Shown: one piece after another, positions 1 to 7,353 of the stretch
How positions within the stretch are numbered: position 1 is the first letter of the stretch
How the letters are laid out: the number at the start of each line of letters is the position of its first letter
Assembly: GCF_025318105.1 (NCBI RefSeq)
Contig: NZ_JAOANI010000015.1
Location: 248,001 to 312,000 of the forward strand
Length of the DNA: 64,000 bases
Direction: 5' to 3'
Source: Venatoribacter pacificus
GTDB taxonomy: Bacteria > Pseudomonadota > Gammaproteobacteria > Pseudomonadales > Oceanobacteraceae
Notes under the pieces: generated by a model
What the model saw: the letters and a program-made list of their open reading frames with translations, nothing else
The model's database searches: none
What the model was told of the DNA's origin: nothing
Program-made: the position numbers and the translations under genes

Positions 1-611
1 CGATCCGCACTTCCGGTAATACCGATACCTCCAGCATTAACGGTAAATTTGCTGTTAAGCGCGATGGCGAACTCTGGGATTCCAGCCTCAAACTGGATGC
101 CCTGACCAGTAAAGAAGACGGTGTGACCTCGAAAGAAAAATATCGCGGTACCATTCAGTTTGACCGTAACTTCAGTGAGCATTCTTACCTCGCCATTGTC
201 GGCGACGAAGAACGTGACCGCTTCAGCGGCTTTGAGTATCAGGCGACGTTATCCGCCGGTTACGGTTACCGCGCCATCCATGAACAGAATATGGAACTCG
301 ATCTCGAAGCCGGCCCCGGTTACCGTCGCGACAAACTGAAAGAAAGCGGTGACATCGACGAAGAAGCCATCGCCCGTCTGGTGGCCAGATACCACTGGAC
401 CATCCAGAAAGGCGTCGAGTTTATTGAAGAATTCAGTGCCGAACTGGGCGAAAGTAACAGTATTTATAAATCTGAAACTGGCCTGAAAAGTCAGATCAAC
501 GGCAGCCTCGCCACTAAACTGACCTACAAAGTGAAGTACGTTGATAAAGTACCGGCAGACAGCGAAAACACCGATACCGAATTTGGTGTAACGCTGGTAT
601 ACAGCTTCTGA
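1..611 (+). CDS. DUF481 (YdiY-like) outer-membrane beta-barrel protein, C-terminal part
   Basis: The frame is open from position 3 to the stop at 609-611, so only the last about 202 residues are present and the start lies upstream of the window. The visible part begins IRTSGNTDTSSINGK, the SGNT-type repeat typical of DUF481/YdiY proteins. It continues with alternating polar/aromatic strands (YQATLSAGYGYRA, LEAGPGYRRDKL) and ends in TLVYSF, a terminal aromatic residue as in barrels inserted by the Bam machinery. The family is described as salt- or acid-induced outer-membrane proteins whose exact function is not known. It converges on the next gene and shares a bidirectional terminator with it. 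Family assignment is firm; function is not. Confidence 0.85.
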   Translation, partial: IRTSGNTDTSSINGKFAVKRDGELWDSSLKLDALTSKEDGVTSKEKYRGTIQFDRNFSEHSYLAIVGDEERDRFSGFEYQATLSAGYGYRAIHEQNMELDLEAGPGYRRDKLKESGDIDEEAIARLVARYHWTIQKGVEFIEEFSAELGESNSIYKSETGLKSQINGSLATKLTYKVKYVDKVPADSENTDTEFGVTLVYSF

Positions 612-641
612 TCTGACGGCTTAGCCGCTGTTGCAGATAAC

Positions 642-672
642 AAAAAGCCCGCGTAATAACGCGGGCTTTTTT
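642..672. terminator. Bidirectional Rho-independent terminator
   Basis: A perfect 12-bp stem (642-653 with 660-671) closes a six-base TAATAA loop. It has an A-run on the left and a T-run on the right, so it can end transcription of both convergent genes (DUF481 barrel and Spy-like protein). Confidence 0.9.
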
Positions 673-690
673 ATCTCCGGTACAACCGGA

Positions 691-1314
691 TTATTGATCG
701 CAGTCTTTATCTTTACGGTGACCGTGATGACCATCCAGACAGTCTTCATCCGGGTGATGCCATTTACGCATCTGCTTTTCTTTCATCGCTGTCCACTTTT
801 CCTGCTGTTCGGCGGTCAGTACCCCTTGTACTAATTGCTCAAACTGCTGACGCGCGGCTTCGCGTTGTGCCTGATCCAGCGGCCACTGGTAATTGTCTTT
901 CTGTTCTTTCACGCCTTTCAGTAACGCGCTTTTCTGCTCGTCACTCAGGCCCAGCTTACGGGCCAGTTCTTTGGCGTGCTTTTTCTGCATTTTGGTGTGC
1001 TGTTCGCGCATCAGTGTCTGCGCCTGCTCACGCTGCTCGGGGGTCAGCACCTGCTGAATTTCCGCGCGCATGGCCTGCATTAATTCGTGGGCTTTGGCGC
1101 GGCTTTCACTGCGTGGCGTGTCGGCCTTGCGCAATTCGCGGAATTGACTCTCGTAGTTGCCTTCAATTTCATCAATGCGTTCTTCCTGGGCATCGGTCAG
1201 CTCAAGCTCGTCGTCCCAGTCTATTTCGCGGTGCTTACCGCCAAATGCCAGCGCCTGACTGGCCAGCAACACAGTACAGGCGGCGCCAATGGCTTTAAAT
1301 ATTGTCTGTTTCAT
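691..1314 (-). CDS. Spy/CpxP-like periplasmic LTxxQ protein
   Basis: This is a 207-residue protein with an N-terminal signal peptide ending near LASQALAFGG, then a highly charged, largely helical region. Four copies of the family motif are seen: LTDAQEER, LTPEQREQ, LSDEQKSA and LTAEQQEK. The tail is rich in His, Asp and Lys (KWHHPDEDCLDGHHGHRKDKDC), suggesting metal binding. Spy and CpxP are periplasmic ATP-independent chaperones or stress sensors under Cpx control. Two ATGs are adjacent; the second (1314) lies 7 nt after AGAGGA while the first lies only 4 nt after, so the second is preferred. Chaperone versus metal-resistance role (CnrX/ZraP-like) cannot be decided from sequence. Confidence 0.8.
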   Translation of the reverse strand: MKQTIFKAIGAACTVLLASQALAFGGKHREIDWDDELELTDAQEERIDEIEGNYESQFRELRKADTPRSESRAKAHELMQAMRAEIQQVLTPEQREQAQTLMREQHTKMQKKHAKELARKLGLSDEQKSALLKGVKEQKDNYQWPLDQAQREAARQQFEQLVQGVLTAEQQEKWTAMKEKQMRKWHHPDEDCLDGHHGHRKDKDCDQ

Positions 1315-1500
1315 CATTCGGTCCTCTGGCTATACCAGGCAGTGTGTACGCTTACCAGTGTACGGATTACCACACAAAGTTGTGTCCGCCATTGCAAAGA
1401 ATTGTCACAGGAAAACCATGGGTATATTCCTCCATTACCTGCGAGACGGGCGGCGCGAATGTTCGTTATCATAGGACGTTTCCTCTGTACGACGAAGACC

Positions 1501-2100
1501 ATGAGCGATACCACTAACGATCCCGAAGAGCAGCTGTTCCTGCAGGAAATGCAGGGCGTTAAGCCCCTGCAGGCGAAAGAGCGGGTGGAACTGCGCAAGG
1601 GTGACATCTCACAGGCCAGCGCTGCCGCACGCCGTCTGGCGGCGCAGAAGCAACCCGAAGAACAGGATGGCAACCGCCTGCAAACCAGCGAGGTTAAACG
1701 CGTTGGCCCGCACGATGTCATCGGCTATAAGCGCCCCGGCATTCAGGATGGTGTGTATCGCAAGCTACGGCTGGGTAAATACGAAACCGAAGCACGCCTC
1801 GATCTGCACCGGCGCACCATCGACGAAGCGCGGCGCGAGCTGTACCGCTTTATTCAGGAGTGCATGAGCCACGATATCCGCAGCGTTCTGGTACTGCCAG
1901 GGAAAGGCGACCGCAACATCAATGATCCGGCGGTGTTAAAAAGTTATCTGGTGCGCTGGCTGGAGGAACTCGACGAAGTACAGGCTTACCATACCGCCCA
2001 GCCTCACCACGGCGGCAGCGGTGCGTTTTATGTTCTGCTGCGTAAAAGCGAGCGCAAAAAGCAGGCGGCGCGCGAGCAGTTCAGTAAAGGGCGCCTCTGA
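1501..2100 (+). CDS. smrA: Smr-domain protein, SmrA (YdaL)-like
   Basis: A 199-residue protein. The first 80 residues are charged and variable; the Smr domain follows, with RLGKYETEARLDLHRRTIDEAR and a C-terminal AYHTAQPHHGGSGAFYVLL block that is characteristic of SmrA/YdaL. Smr domains are MutS2-type nicking endonuclease modules, and SmrA/SmrB proteins act on DNA or on mRNA at collided ribosomes. The DLHR motif is intact, but the usual HGKG reads LPGKG here, with proline in place of histidine. An upstream in-frame ATG at 1459 would add MFVIIGRFLCTTKT; it is not supported by any family feature. The gene stands alone. Confidence 0.85.
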   Translation: MSDTTNDPEEQLFLQEMQGVKPLQAKERVELRKGDISQASAAARRLAAQKQPEEQDGNRLQTSEVKRVGPHDVIGYKRPGIQDGVYRKLRLGKYETEARLDLHRRTIDEARRELYRFIQECMSHDIRSVLVLPGKGDRNINDPAVLKSYLVRWLEELDEVQAYHTAQPHHGGSGAFYVLLRKSERKKQAAREQFSKGRL

Positions 2101-2195
2101 TAGCGCACTGGCTGCTGTAGTAATCCGCTGTTACCAATCATGCTTCACAATCCGCCAGACTCGCTGTTCCACAACAACAATACGGAGCAGCACTC

Positions 2196-2756
2196 ATGGC
2201 GAATATCCTCATTATTGCCGGCGATTACGTCGAAGATTACGAACTGATGGTGCCGTTTCAGGCATTGCAGATGGTCGGTCACAGCGTCAGCGTGGTGTGC
2301 CCGGATAAAGCCTCCGGCGACAGTGTCCGTACCGCGATTCACGACTTTGAAGGCGATCAGACCTACAGCGAAAAGCCAGGGCATAATTTTGTACTGAATG
2401 CAGATTTTGCCAGCATCAACGAGCAGGAATTCGATGCTCTGCTGCTGCCCGGTGGCCGTGCGCCGGAATATCTGCGCCTGAACAGCCGCGTGCTGGAACT
2501 GGTCAAACACTTCGCTGCGGCCAGCAAACCCATTGCTGCCGTTTGCCATGGCGCACAGCTGCTGACCGCTGCCGATGTGATCCGTGAACGTAAAATTTCT
2601 GCCTACCCGGCCTGCGCCCCGGAAGTGACCATGGCAGGCGGTATTTATGCCGATATCGCCGTTGATCAGGCCGTTACCGATGGCAATATCGTTACCGCAC
2701 CGGCCTGGCCGGCCCATCCGCAATGGCTGGCACAGTTTAATGCGTTGCTGAAATAA
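2196..2756 (+). CDS. DJ-1/PfpI family protein
   Basis: A 186-residue single-domain protein of the class I glutamine-amidotransferase-like fold. It shows the N-terminal strand MANILIIAGDYVEDYE with the conserved acidic residue, the LLLPGGRAPEYLR loop, and the nucleophile elbow AAVCHGAQ with Cys117-His118. Members include PfpI, YhbO and DJ-1, reported as protease, chaperone or glyoxalase/deglycase enzymes; which activity applies here is not visible. GGAG lies 8 nt before the ATG. The neighbours give no functional hint. Confidence 0.88.
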   Translation: MANILIIAGDYVEDYELMVPFQALQMVGHSVSVVCPDKASGDSVRTAIHDFEGDQTYSEKPGHNFVLNADFASINEQEFDALLLPGGRAPEYLRLNSRVLELVKHFAAASKPIAAVCHGAQLLTAADVIRERKISAYPACAPEVTMAGGIYADIAVDQAVTDGNIVTAPAWPAHPQWLAQFNALLK

Positions 2757-2765
2757 CTGACTGTC

Positions 2766-2799
2766 GCGTCAGAGAGGATGCAATCACACTCTCTGGCGC
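2766..2799 (+). other. Stem-loop between PfpI-like gene and RHH gene
   Basis: An 11-bp stem with one G-T pair (2766-2776 with 2789-2799) and a 12-base loop. There is no T-run. It ends 6 bases before the start codon of the next gene, so it could sequester the start region or attenuate read-through. Confidence 0.5.
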
Positions 2800-2805
2800 G
2801 GCATA

Positions 2806-3174
2806 ATGTCGGCAGACAAAATTGCGACGGAGTTTGCCGTGTGTGAGATTTATTCAGGTACCGAACCAGAGCTGTTTGCGCTGAAAACCCGCTCCATTCG
2901 CATTGATGGCGTGGTCACCAGTATTCGTCTGGAAGCAATTTTCTGGCAGTTGCTGGAACAGATTGCGGCGGATGCCGAACTGACACTGGGTACGTTTATT
3001 ACCCGCATTTATCGTGAAGTGCTGGAGCGTCGTGGCGAAACCGGCAATTTTACATCGTTGCTGCGCGTCGCCTGCACCACCCATCTGAATCAGGGCCAGC
3101 GCCTGACGCTGACCAGCAGTTCTTATGACGATACCATCAACGATCATCAGGAACCGGAACGCAAAGTGTCCTGA
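2806..3174 (+). CDS. Ribbon-helix-helix domain protein (RHH_4 type)
   Basis: A 122-residue protein. Residues about 28-95 match the RHH_4 pattern: KTRSIRIDGVVTSIRLEAIFW (the DNA-contacting beta strand and first helix), then LGTFITRIYREVLERRG and the conserved LLRVACTTHL. The family is common in proteobacteria as a small predicted DNA-binding regulator of unknown target. No clear Shine-Dalgarno sequence precedes the ATG, and a stem-loop sits directly upstream, so translation may be weak or regulated. The C-terminus after residue 100 is polar and probably disordered. Confidence 0.8.
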   Translation: MSADKIATEFAVCEIYSGTEPELFALKTRSIRIDGVVTSIRLEAIFWQLLEQIAADAELTLGTFITRIYREVLERRGETGNFTSLLRVACTTHLNQGQRLTLTSSSYDDTINDHQEPERKVS

Positions 3175-3221
3175 AGCTGTCGGCGGTAATCCTCTTTATT
3201 AACCACACTCAACCTGACGTG

Positions 3222-4064
3222 TTATTGCGCCGGTTGTTGCTCCTGAGACTGCTCCTGAGGCTGCTCCTGAGGCTGTTGCTCCAGATGCTGCTCGGCCCAC
3301 AGATACTGCGCCTGTTGCAATAAGGTCTGCATCCAGTTTTCGGCTTTTGCCTGTTCCAGCACCTGCTGCAGACGGGCGCGAAACGCTGGCGTATTACAGG
3401 CCGACTTTTTCGATAAAGTAATGTACAGCGGCTCGCTGCTGATTTCCTGCGCTAATGGATGAATATTGCGATAACCATTACGCGCCGCATAAGCCCGCGC
3501 CGGATTTTCCTCATACAGCACGTAATCAACGCGCTGACCGTTCAGCATTTTCAATCCTTGCTCAAGACTGCCAACCTGATGCACGGTGAGATTTTCACGG
3601 GCAAAATTATCAAACTCCTGACCGAAACTGTTATGAATAACAGTAACGCCCTGACGGCCGATTAAATCTTCCCAGCGATTATATTCAAACGGTTTTTCAT
3701 TGTTCACCCACACCACAGTACGGGTTAACTGGAAGGACGGACGCAGATAATCCATTCGTTCAGAACGGGCGTCGGTATAAAAAGCGCCGGCTATGAAATC
3801 AATCCGTCCGGCGGCAACTTCTTCCTGGGTTCTGCCCCATGGACCGCTGTATTGCAGATCAATTTTAACATCCAGATTTTTTGAAACTTTTTGTAAGAAG
3901 GCCGCAATTGCACCGGTTAACACTTCGGGATTTTGCGGCTGCCTCCATAAGTAAGGCGGGTATTCCGCATTACCACTGGCGGTAAAGAAACGGCAGGCAT
4001 CCTGTTCTGCACTGGCGGAAATGCTGGTAATCATTACCAGCCAGAACATCACAATCATTTTCAT
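3222..4064 (-). CDS. Periplasmic solute-binding protein, family 3 (amino-acid type)
   Basis: A 280-residue protein with an N-terminal signal peptide (MKMIVMFWLVMITSISASA) and an SBP_bac_3 fold. Visible elements are EYPPYLWRQPQNPEVLTGAIAAFLQKV, GPWGRTQEEVAAGRIDFIAG and the hinge region RQGVTVIHNSFGQEFDNF followed by GQRVDYVLYEE. No ABC permease or ATPase is adjacent, so it may serve a distant transporter or act as a stand-alone sensor-type binding protein, as many marine orphan SBPs do. The C-terminus is an unusual Gln/Glu/Pro tail (PQEQPQEQSQEQQPAQ). ATG 4064 sits 8 nt after AGGGTG; a GTG at 4070 is too close to it. Confidence 0.82.
   Translation of the reverse strand: MKMIVMFWLVMITSISASAEQDACRFFTASGNAEYPPYLWRQPQNPEVLTGAIAAFLQKVSKNLDVKIDLQYSGPWGRTQEEVAAGRIDFIAGAFYTDARSERMDYLRPSFQLTRTVVWVNNEKPFEYNRWEDLIGRQGVTVIHNSFGQEFDNFARENLTVHQVGSLEQGLKMLNGQRVDYVLYEENPARAYAARNGYRNIHPLAQEISSEPLYITLSKKSACNTPAFRARLQQVLEQAKAENWMQTLLQQAQYLWAEQHLEQQPQEQPQEQSQEQQPAQ
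3237..3280 (-). repeat. Short tandem repeat encoding the Gln-rich C-terminal tail
   Basis: About three imperfect copies of a 12-base unit (plus-strand CTCCTGAGGCTG) lie inside the 3' end of the solute-binding protein gene and encode the PQEQ/SQEQ repeats. The unit is a multiple of three, so copy number can change without breaking the frame. Confidence 0.7.
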
Positions 4065-4147
4065 GAGCACAACACCCTAACGCAGACCTCCGGGATCGGA
4101 TTCAGTATAGGCGGCCTGCCATCAATTGCTTGCTACTTTACGGCCAG

Positions 4148-4864
4148 CTACTTTACTGCCAATTCTGCATCCAGCGCGTTGATAGCTTCCTGCATCCGTT
4201 CGCGGGTTATCTCTGCCAGACGCTTTACATCATCCTCACCCAGTCCCTCGGTACTGATGGGTGGCAGATAACGCGCCAATACTTTACCACTATGGGAGCG
4301 GTGCAGATCAATATTTTTATGCGTGCTGCTGTAGACCAGAGGTACGATGGGTAAACCGGCCTCGATCGCCAAAGCAAAAGCTCCGCTTTTAAACGGCAAT
4401 AAGCCTTTGCCGCGAGAGCGTGTACCTTCAGGGAAAATATAAACCGCACAGCCGCGTTTTTTGACCGTACAGGCAACCGCCGCCATAGTTTCCCAGGCTT
4501 TGGTTTTATTGCCCCTGTTAATAAAAATGTTACCAGCCAGCCAGAACAGCAAACCAAAAACCGGAATAAAACGCAGGCTACTCTTACCCAAAATAGTGAT
4601 ATTACCCGGCAACATACCAGGGTAAATAAACACATCCAGAATATCCTGATGATTGGTGACATAAATCGCCTGACCATCACCCACCGGAGAATCATTAATG
4701 GCTTTCATATCAATATTCAGCAGCCAGCGGCCGAAGGAAAATATTTTGGCGCAGTCGCGGGTATTATTACGATGAAAGGGACGGACAATGCACAGAAGCA
4801 GGCCAAGCATACAGCCCAATAAAAAATAGACGGTTAACACAACAGCACGGAAAGCAAACAACAT
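4148..4864 (-). CDS. plsC: 1-acyl-sn-glycerol-3-phosphate acyltransferase (PlsC family)
   Basis: A 238-residue membrane-anchored acyltransferase that esterifies the sn-2 position of lysophosphatidic acid in phospholipid synthesis. An N-terminal hydrophobic segment (FRAVVLTVYFLLGCMLGLLLCI) precedes the catalytic motif NHQDILD (NHx4D), the block IFINRGNK and the acceptor-binding motif FPEGTRSRGKG. The length is typical. It is flanked by unrelated genes and a second plsC may exist elsewhere, so the symbol is by family. Confidence 0.88.
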   Translation of the reverse strand: MLFAFRAVVLTVYFLLGCMLGLLLCIVRPFHRNNTRDCAKIFSFGRWLLNIDMKAINDSPVGDGQAIYVTNHQDILDVFIYPGMLPGNITILGKSSLRFIPVFGLLFWLAGNIFINRGNKTKAWETMAAVACTVKKRGCAVYIFPEGTRSRGKGLLPFKSGAFALAIEAGLPIVPLVYSSTHKNIDLHRSHSGKVLARYLPPISTEGLGEDDVKRLAEITRERMQEAINALDAELAVK

Positions 4865-5036
4865 GATGAAGTCTCTTATTATTGTTTATAGGTGCCACTG
4901 AGCTCCATCTCCGGGCGACACATACAGCAGATGCAAAACGCTATTGTTATTTCAGAGTAAGCCGGCAGCAAGGTGCCGGCCTGCCATTATCCTGTGAACA
5001 GCAGGCATAAATGCCCGCTTGTTTACACAGAAAAAA

Positions 5037-6554
5037 TTAACGCAGAAACAGTTGGTAGGCGGTGTTGTCTGTTTCATCCCAGTAGCCATAACCCAGCTCA
5101 TCCAGAAAACTGTGTAACTGCTGCTGTTTATCATCGGCGACCTGCAGCCCCACCAACACCCGACCATAAGCCGCACCGTGATTACGGTAGTGAAACAACG
5201 AAATATTAAAATGCTTACCCAGCTTGCGCAAAAAATTAAGCAGCGCACCCGGACGCTCAGGAAATTCAAAACGATAAACCCGCTCGTCATTCACCGTCGC
5301 CGGAGCATGTCCGCCGACCATATGGCGGATATGGTATTTGGCTATTTCATTATCGGTAATATCCAATACCGGGTAATTGTCGCTGTGTAATTCATCCAGC
5401 AATGCCTGGCGCGCCCCCGGCTCGGCACTCACTTTAACACCGACATAAATCTGCGCCTGGCTGTCATCGCCGTAGCGGTAATTAAACTCAGTAATCGGAC
5501 GCTTGCCGATTAAGCTGCAGAATTTCTGAAAGCTCCCCGGCTCCTCCGGAATGGTTACCGCCAGAATAATTTCACGGCCTTCGCCTATCTCAGCAACTTC
5601 TGAAATATAACGCAGACGGTCAAAGTTAACGTTGGCACCGCTTAAAATCGCCACCAGGTTCTGATTTTCACAGCCTTCGCGCTCAACGTATTTTTTCACT
5701 CCGGCAATGCTTAATGCGCCGGCCGGCTCACACACGGCACGGGTATCGTCAAACACATCTTTAATGGCAGCGCAGATTTCATCCGGCGTACAGGTGATAA
5801 CCTCGTCAATATGATCTTTGCAGATTTCCCAGGTGTTTTTACCGATCTGGGCCACCGCCACGCCGTCGGCAAAAATGCCGACCTGAGGCAGAATAACGCG
5901 TTTTTTCGCCGCCAGGGCCGCCGCCAGACAAGCCGACTCGGTACTCTCAACGCCAATCACTTTAATTTCCGGGCGCAGCGCTTTGATATACGCCGCCACA
6001 CCGGCAGCCAGACCGCCGCCACCGACCGGGATAAAAATCGCATCCACCGGGCCACTGAGCTGACGCAGAATTTCCATACCGATGGTGCCCTGCCCGGCAA
6101 TCACTTCCGGGTCATCGTAGGGATGGATATAGGTCATGCCTTTTTCTTCAACCAGCTTTTGCGAATAGGCAAAGGCATCATCAAAGGCATCACCCTGCAG
6201 CACCACTTTGGCACCACGGGCTTTAACCGATTTCACTTTAATATCGGGCGTGGTGCGCGGCATCACAATAGTGGCTTTAATGCCCAGTTTCTGTGCTGCC
6301 AGTGCCAGCCCCTGCGCGTGGTTACCGGCCGATGCCGCCACCACACCTTTGGCTTTTTCTTCTTCGGTCAGCTGCACCACTTTGTTGTACGCGCCGCGCA
6401 ATTTAAACGAGTACACCGTCTGCTGGTCTTCACGTTTTACCCAAATTCGGTTGCCCAACCGTTCACTCAGAAAGGGGGCAATATGCAGCGGCGACTCGAT
6501 AGCAACATCGTAAACGCGGGCGGCGAGAATTTTCTTCAGGTAATCGTTAAGCAT
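5037..6554 (-). CDS. ilvA: Threonine ammonia-lyase, biosynthetic
   Basis: A 505-residue PLP enzyme that deaminates L-threonine to 2-oxobutanoate, the first committed step to isoleucine. The catalytic part has VYSFKLRGAYNK with the Schiff-base lysine at residue 51, SAGNHAQG, and the phosphate-binding loop PVGGGGLAAG. Two ACT-like regulatory repeats follow (EEPGSFQKFCSLIG and ERPGALLNFLRKLG), as in the isoleucine-inhibited biosynthetic form; length agrees with E. coli IlvA. MLNDYLKK is the family start; an upstream ATG at 6656 would add 34 unlikely residues. It is divergent from rpiA, an arrangement also found in pseudomonads. Confidence 0.97.
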   Translation of the reverse strand: MLNDYLKKILAARVYDVAIESPLHIAPFLSERLGNRIWVKREDQQTVYSFKLRGAYNKVVQLTEEEKAKGVVAASAGNHAQGLALAAQKLGIKATIVMPRTTPDIKVKSVKARGAKVVLQGDAFDDAFAYSQKLVEEKGMTYIHPYDDPEVIAGQGTIGMEILRQLSGPVDAIFIPVGGGGLAAGVAAYIKALRPEIKVIGVESTESACLAAALAAKKRVILPQVGIFADGVAVAQIGKNTWEICKDHIDEVITCTPDEICAAIKDVFDDTRAVCEPAGALSIAGVKKYVEREGCENQNLVAILSGANVNFDRLRYISEVAEIGEGREIILAVTIPEEPGSFQKFCSLIGKRPITEFNYRYGDDSQAQIYVGVKVSAEPGARQALLDELHSDNYPVLDITDNEIAKYHIRHMVGGHAPATVNDERVYRFEFPERPGALLNFLRKLGKHFNISLFHYRNHGAAYGRVLVGLQVADDKQQQLHSFLDELGYGYWDETDNTAYQLFLR

Positions 6555-6673
6555 GCCGGGGATTCCAAACAGACTGAAAAAATCGGTGCGGGAAGCACTC
6601 AGAGGTGAGCATTGTAACGCATCAGCGCATATAATTCGCTGCACCTGACACATCATAAGCCCGAGCTGCCATC

Positions 6674-7348
6674 ATGACACAAGACGAACTGAAACGCGCC
6701 ACAGGCATCGCCGCCGCCGACTACATCCGCCCTCATCTCGACGACGACAGCATTGTCGGTGTCGGCACAGGTTCTACCGCCAACTGCTTTATTGATGCTC
6801 TGGCCGAACACAAACACCTGTTTGACGGCGCCGTTGCCAGCTCCGAAGCCTCAGCCCAGCGTCTGCGTGACCACGGTATTCCGGTGTACGACCTGAACAG
6901 TGTCAGCAATCTCGATTTTTATATCGACGGTGCCGACGAAATTAACGAACACCTGGAAATGATCAAAGGCGGTGGCGCGGCGTTAACCCGCGAAAAAATC
7001 GTTGCCGCCGTGGCCAGAGAATTTATCTGCATCGCCGATGAAAGCAAGCTGCTCAGCCGCTTAGGTGCCTTCCCGCTGCCGGTGGAAGTGATCCCGATGG
7101 CGCGTTCTTATGTCGCGCGTGAACTGGTCAAACTGGGGGGCGACCCGGTCTACCGTGAAGGCGTCGTCACCGATAACGGCAACTACATACTCGATGTACA
7201 CAACCTCAGCATCGCCTCCGCCATCGAACTGGAAAGCAAAATCAACCAGATTACCGGCGTGGTCACCAACGGCCTGTTTGCCCTGCGTCCGGCTGACGTG
7301 CTGCTGCTTGGCACTCAGAATGGCGTCCAGACCATTAAGGCTAAATAA
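6674..7348 (+). CDS. rpiA: Ribose-5-phosphate isomerase A
   Basis: A 224-residue enzyme that interconverts ribose-5-phosphate and ribulose-5-phosphate in the pentose phosphate pathway. It has the substrate loop GVGTGSTANCFIDAL, the catalytic block DGADEINEHLEMIKGGGAALTREKI, and IADESKLLSRLG. Length is standard. The stop is followed after 5 bases by the YdbH-like gene, so the two are probably cotranscribed. Only 119 bp separate it from the divergent ilvA, and these must contain both promoters. Confidence 0.97.
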   Translation: MTQDELKRATGIAAADYIRPHLDDDSIVGVGTGSTANCFIDALAEHKHLFDGAVASSEASAQRLRDHGIPVYDLNSVSNLDFYIDGADEINEHLEMIKGGGAALTREKIVAAVAREFICIADESKLLSRLGAFPLPVEVIPMARSYVARELVKLGGDPVYREGVVTDNGNYILDVHNLSIASAIELESKINQITGVVTNGLFALRPADVLLLGTQNGVQTIKAK

Positions 7349-7353
7349 CCATC

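Noticed and set aside
1087..1500. Upstream extension of the SmrA-like gene
   Set aside because: It is antisense to the Spy-like gene and its composition changes abruptly at the ATG at 1501.
3237..3285. CRISPR-like direct repeats
   Set aside because: The units are 12 bases, adjacent and without spacers; they lie inside a coding region and encode a Gln-rich tail.
5811..6608. Long plus-strand open frame (265 codons) opposite ilvA
   Set aside because: It is fully antisense to a certain gene, His/Phe-rich in the way shadow frames are, and matches no family.
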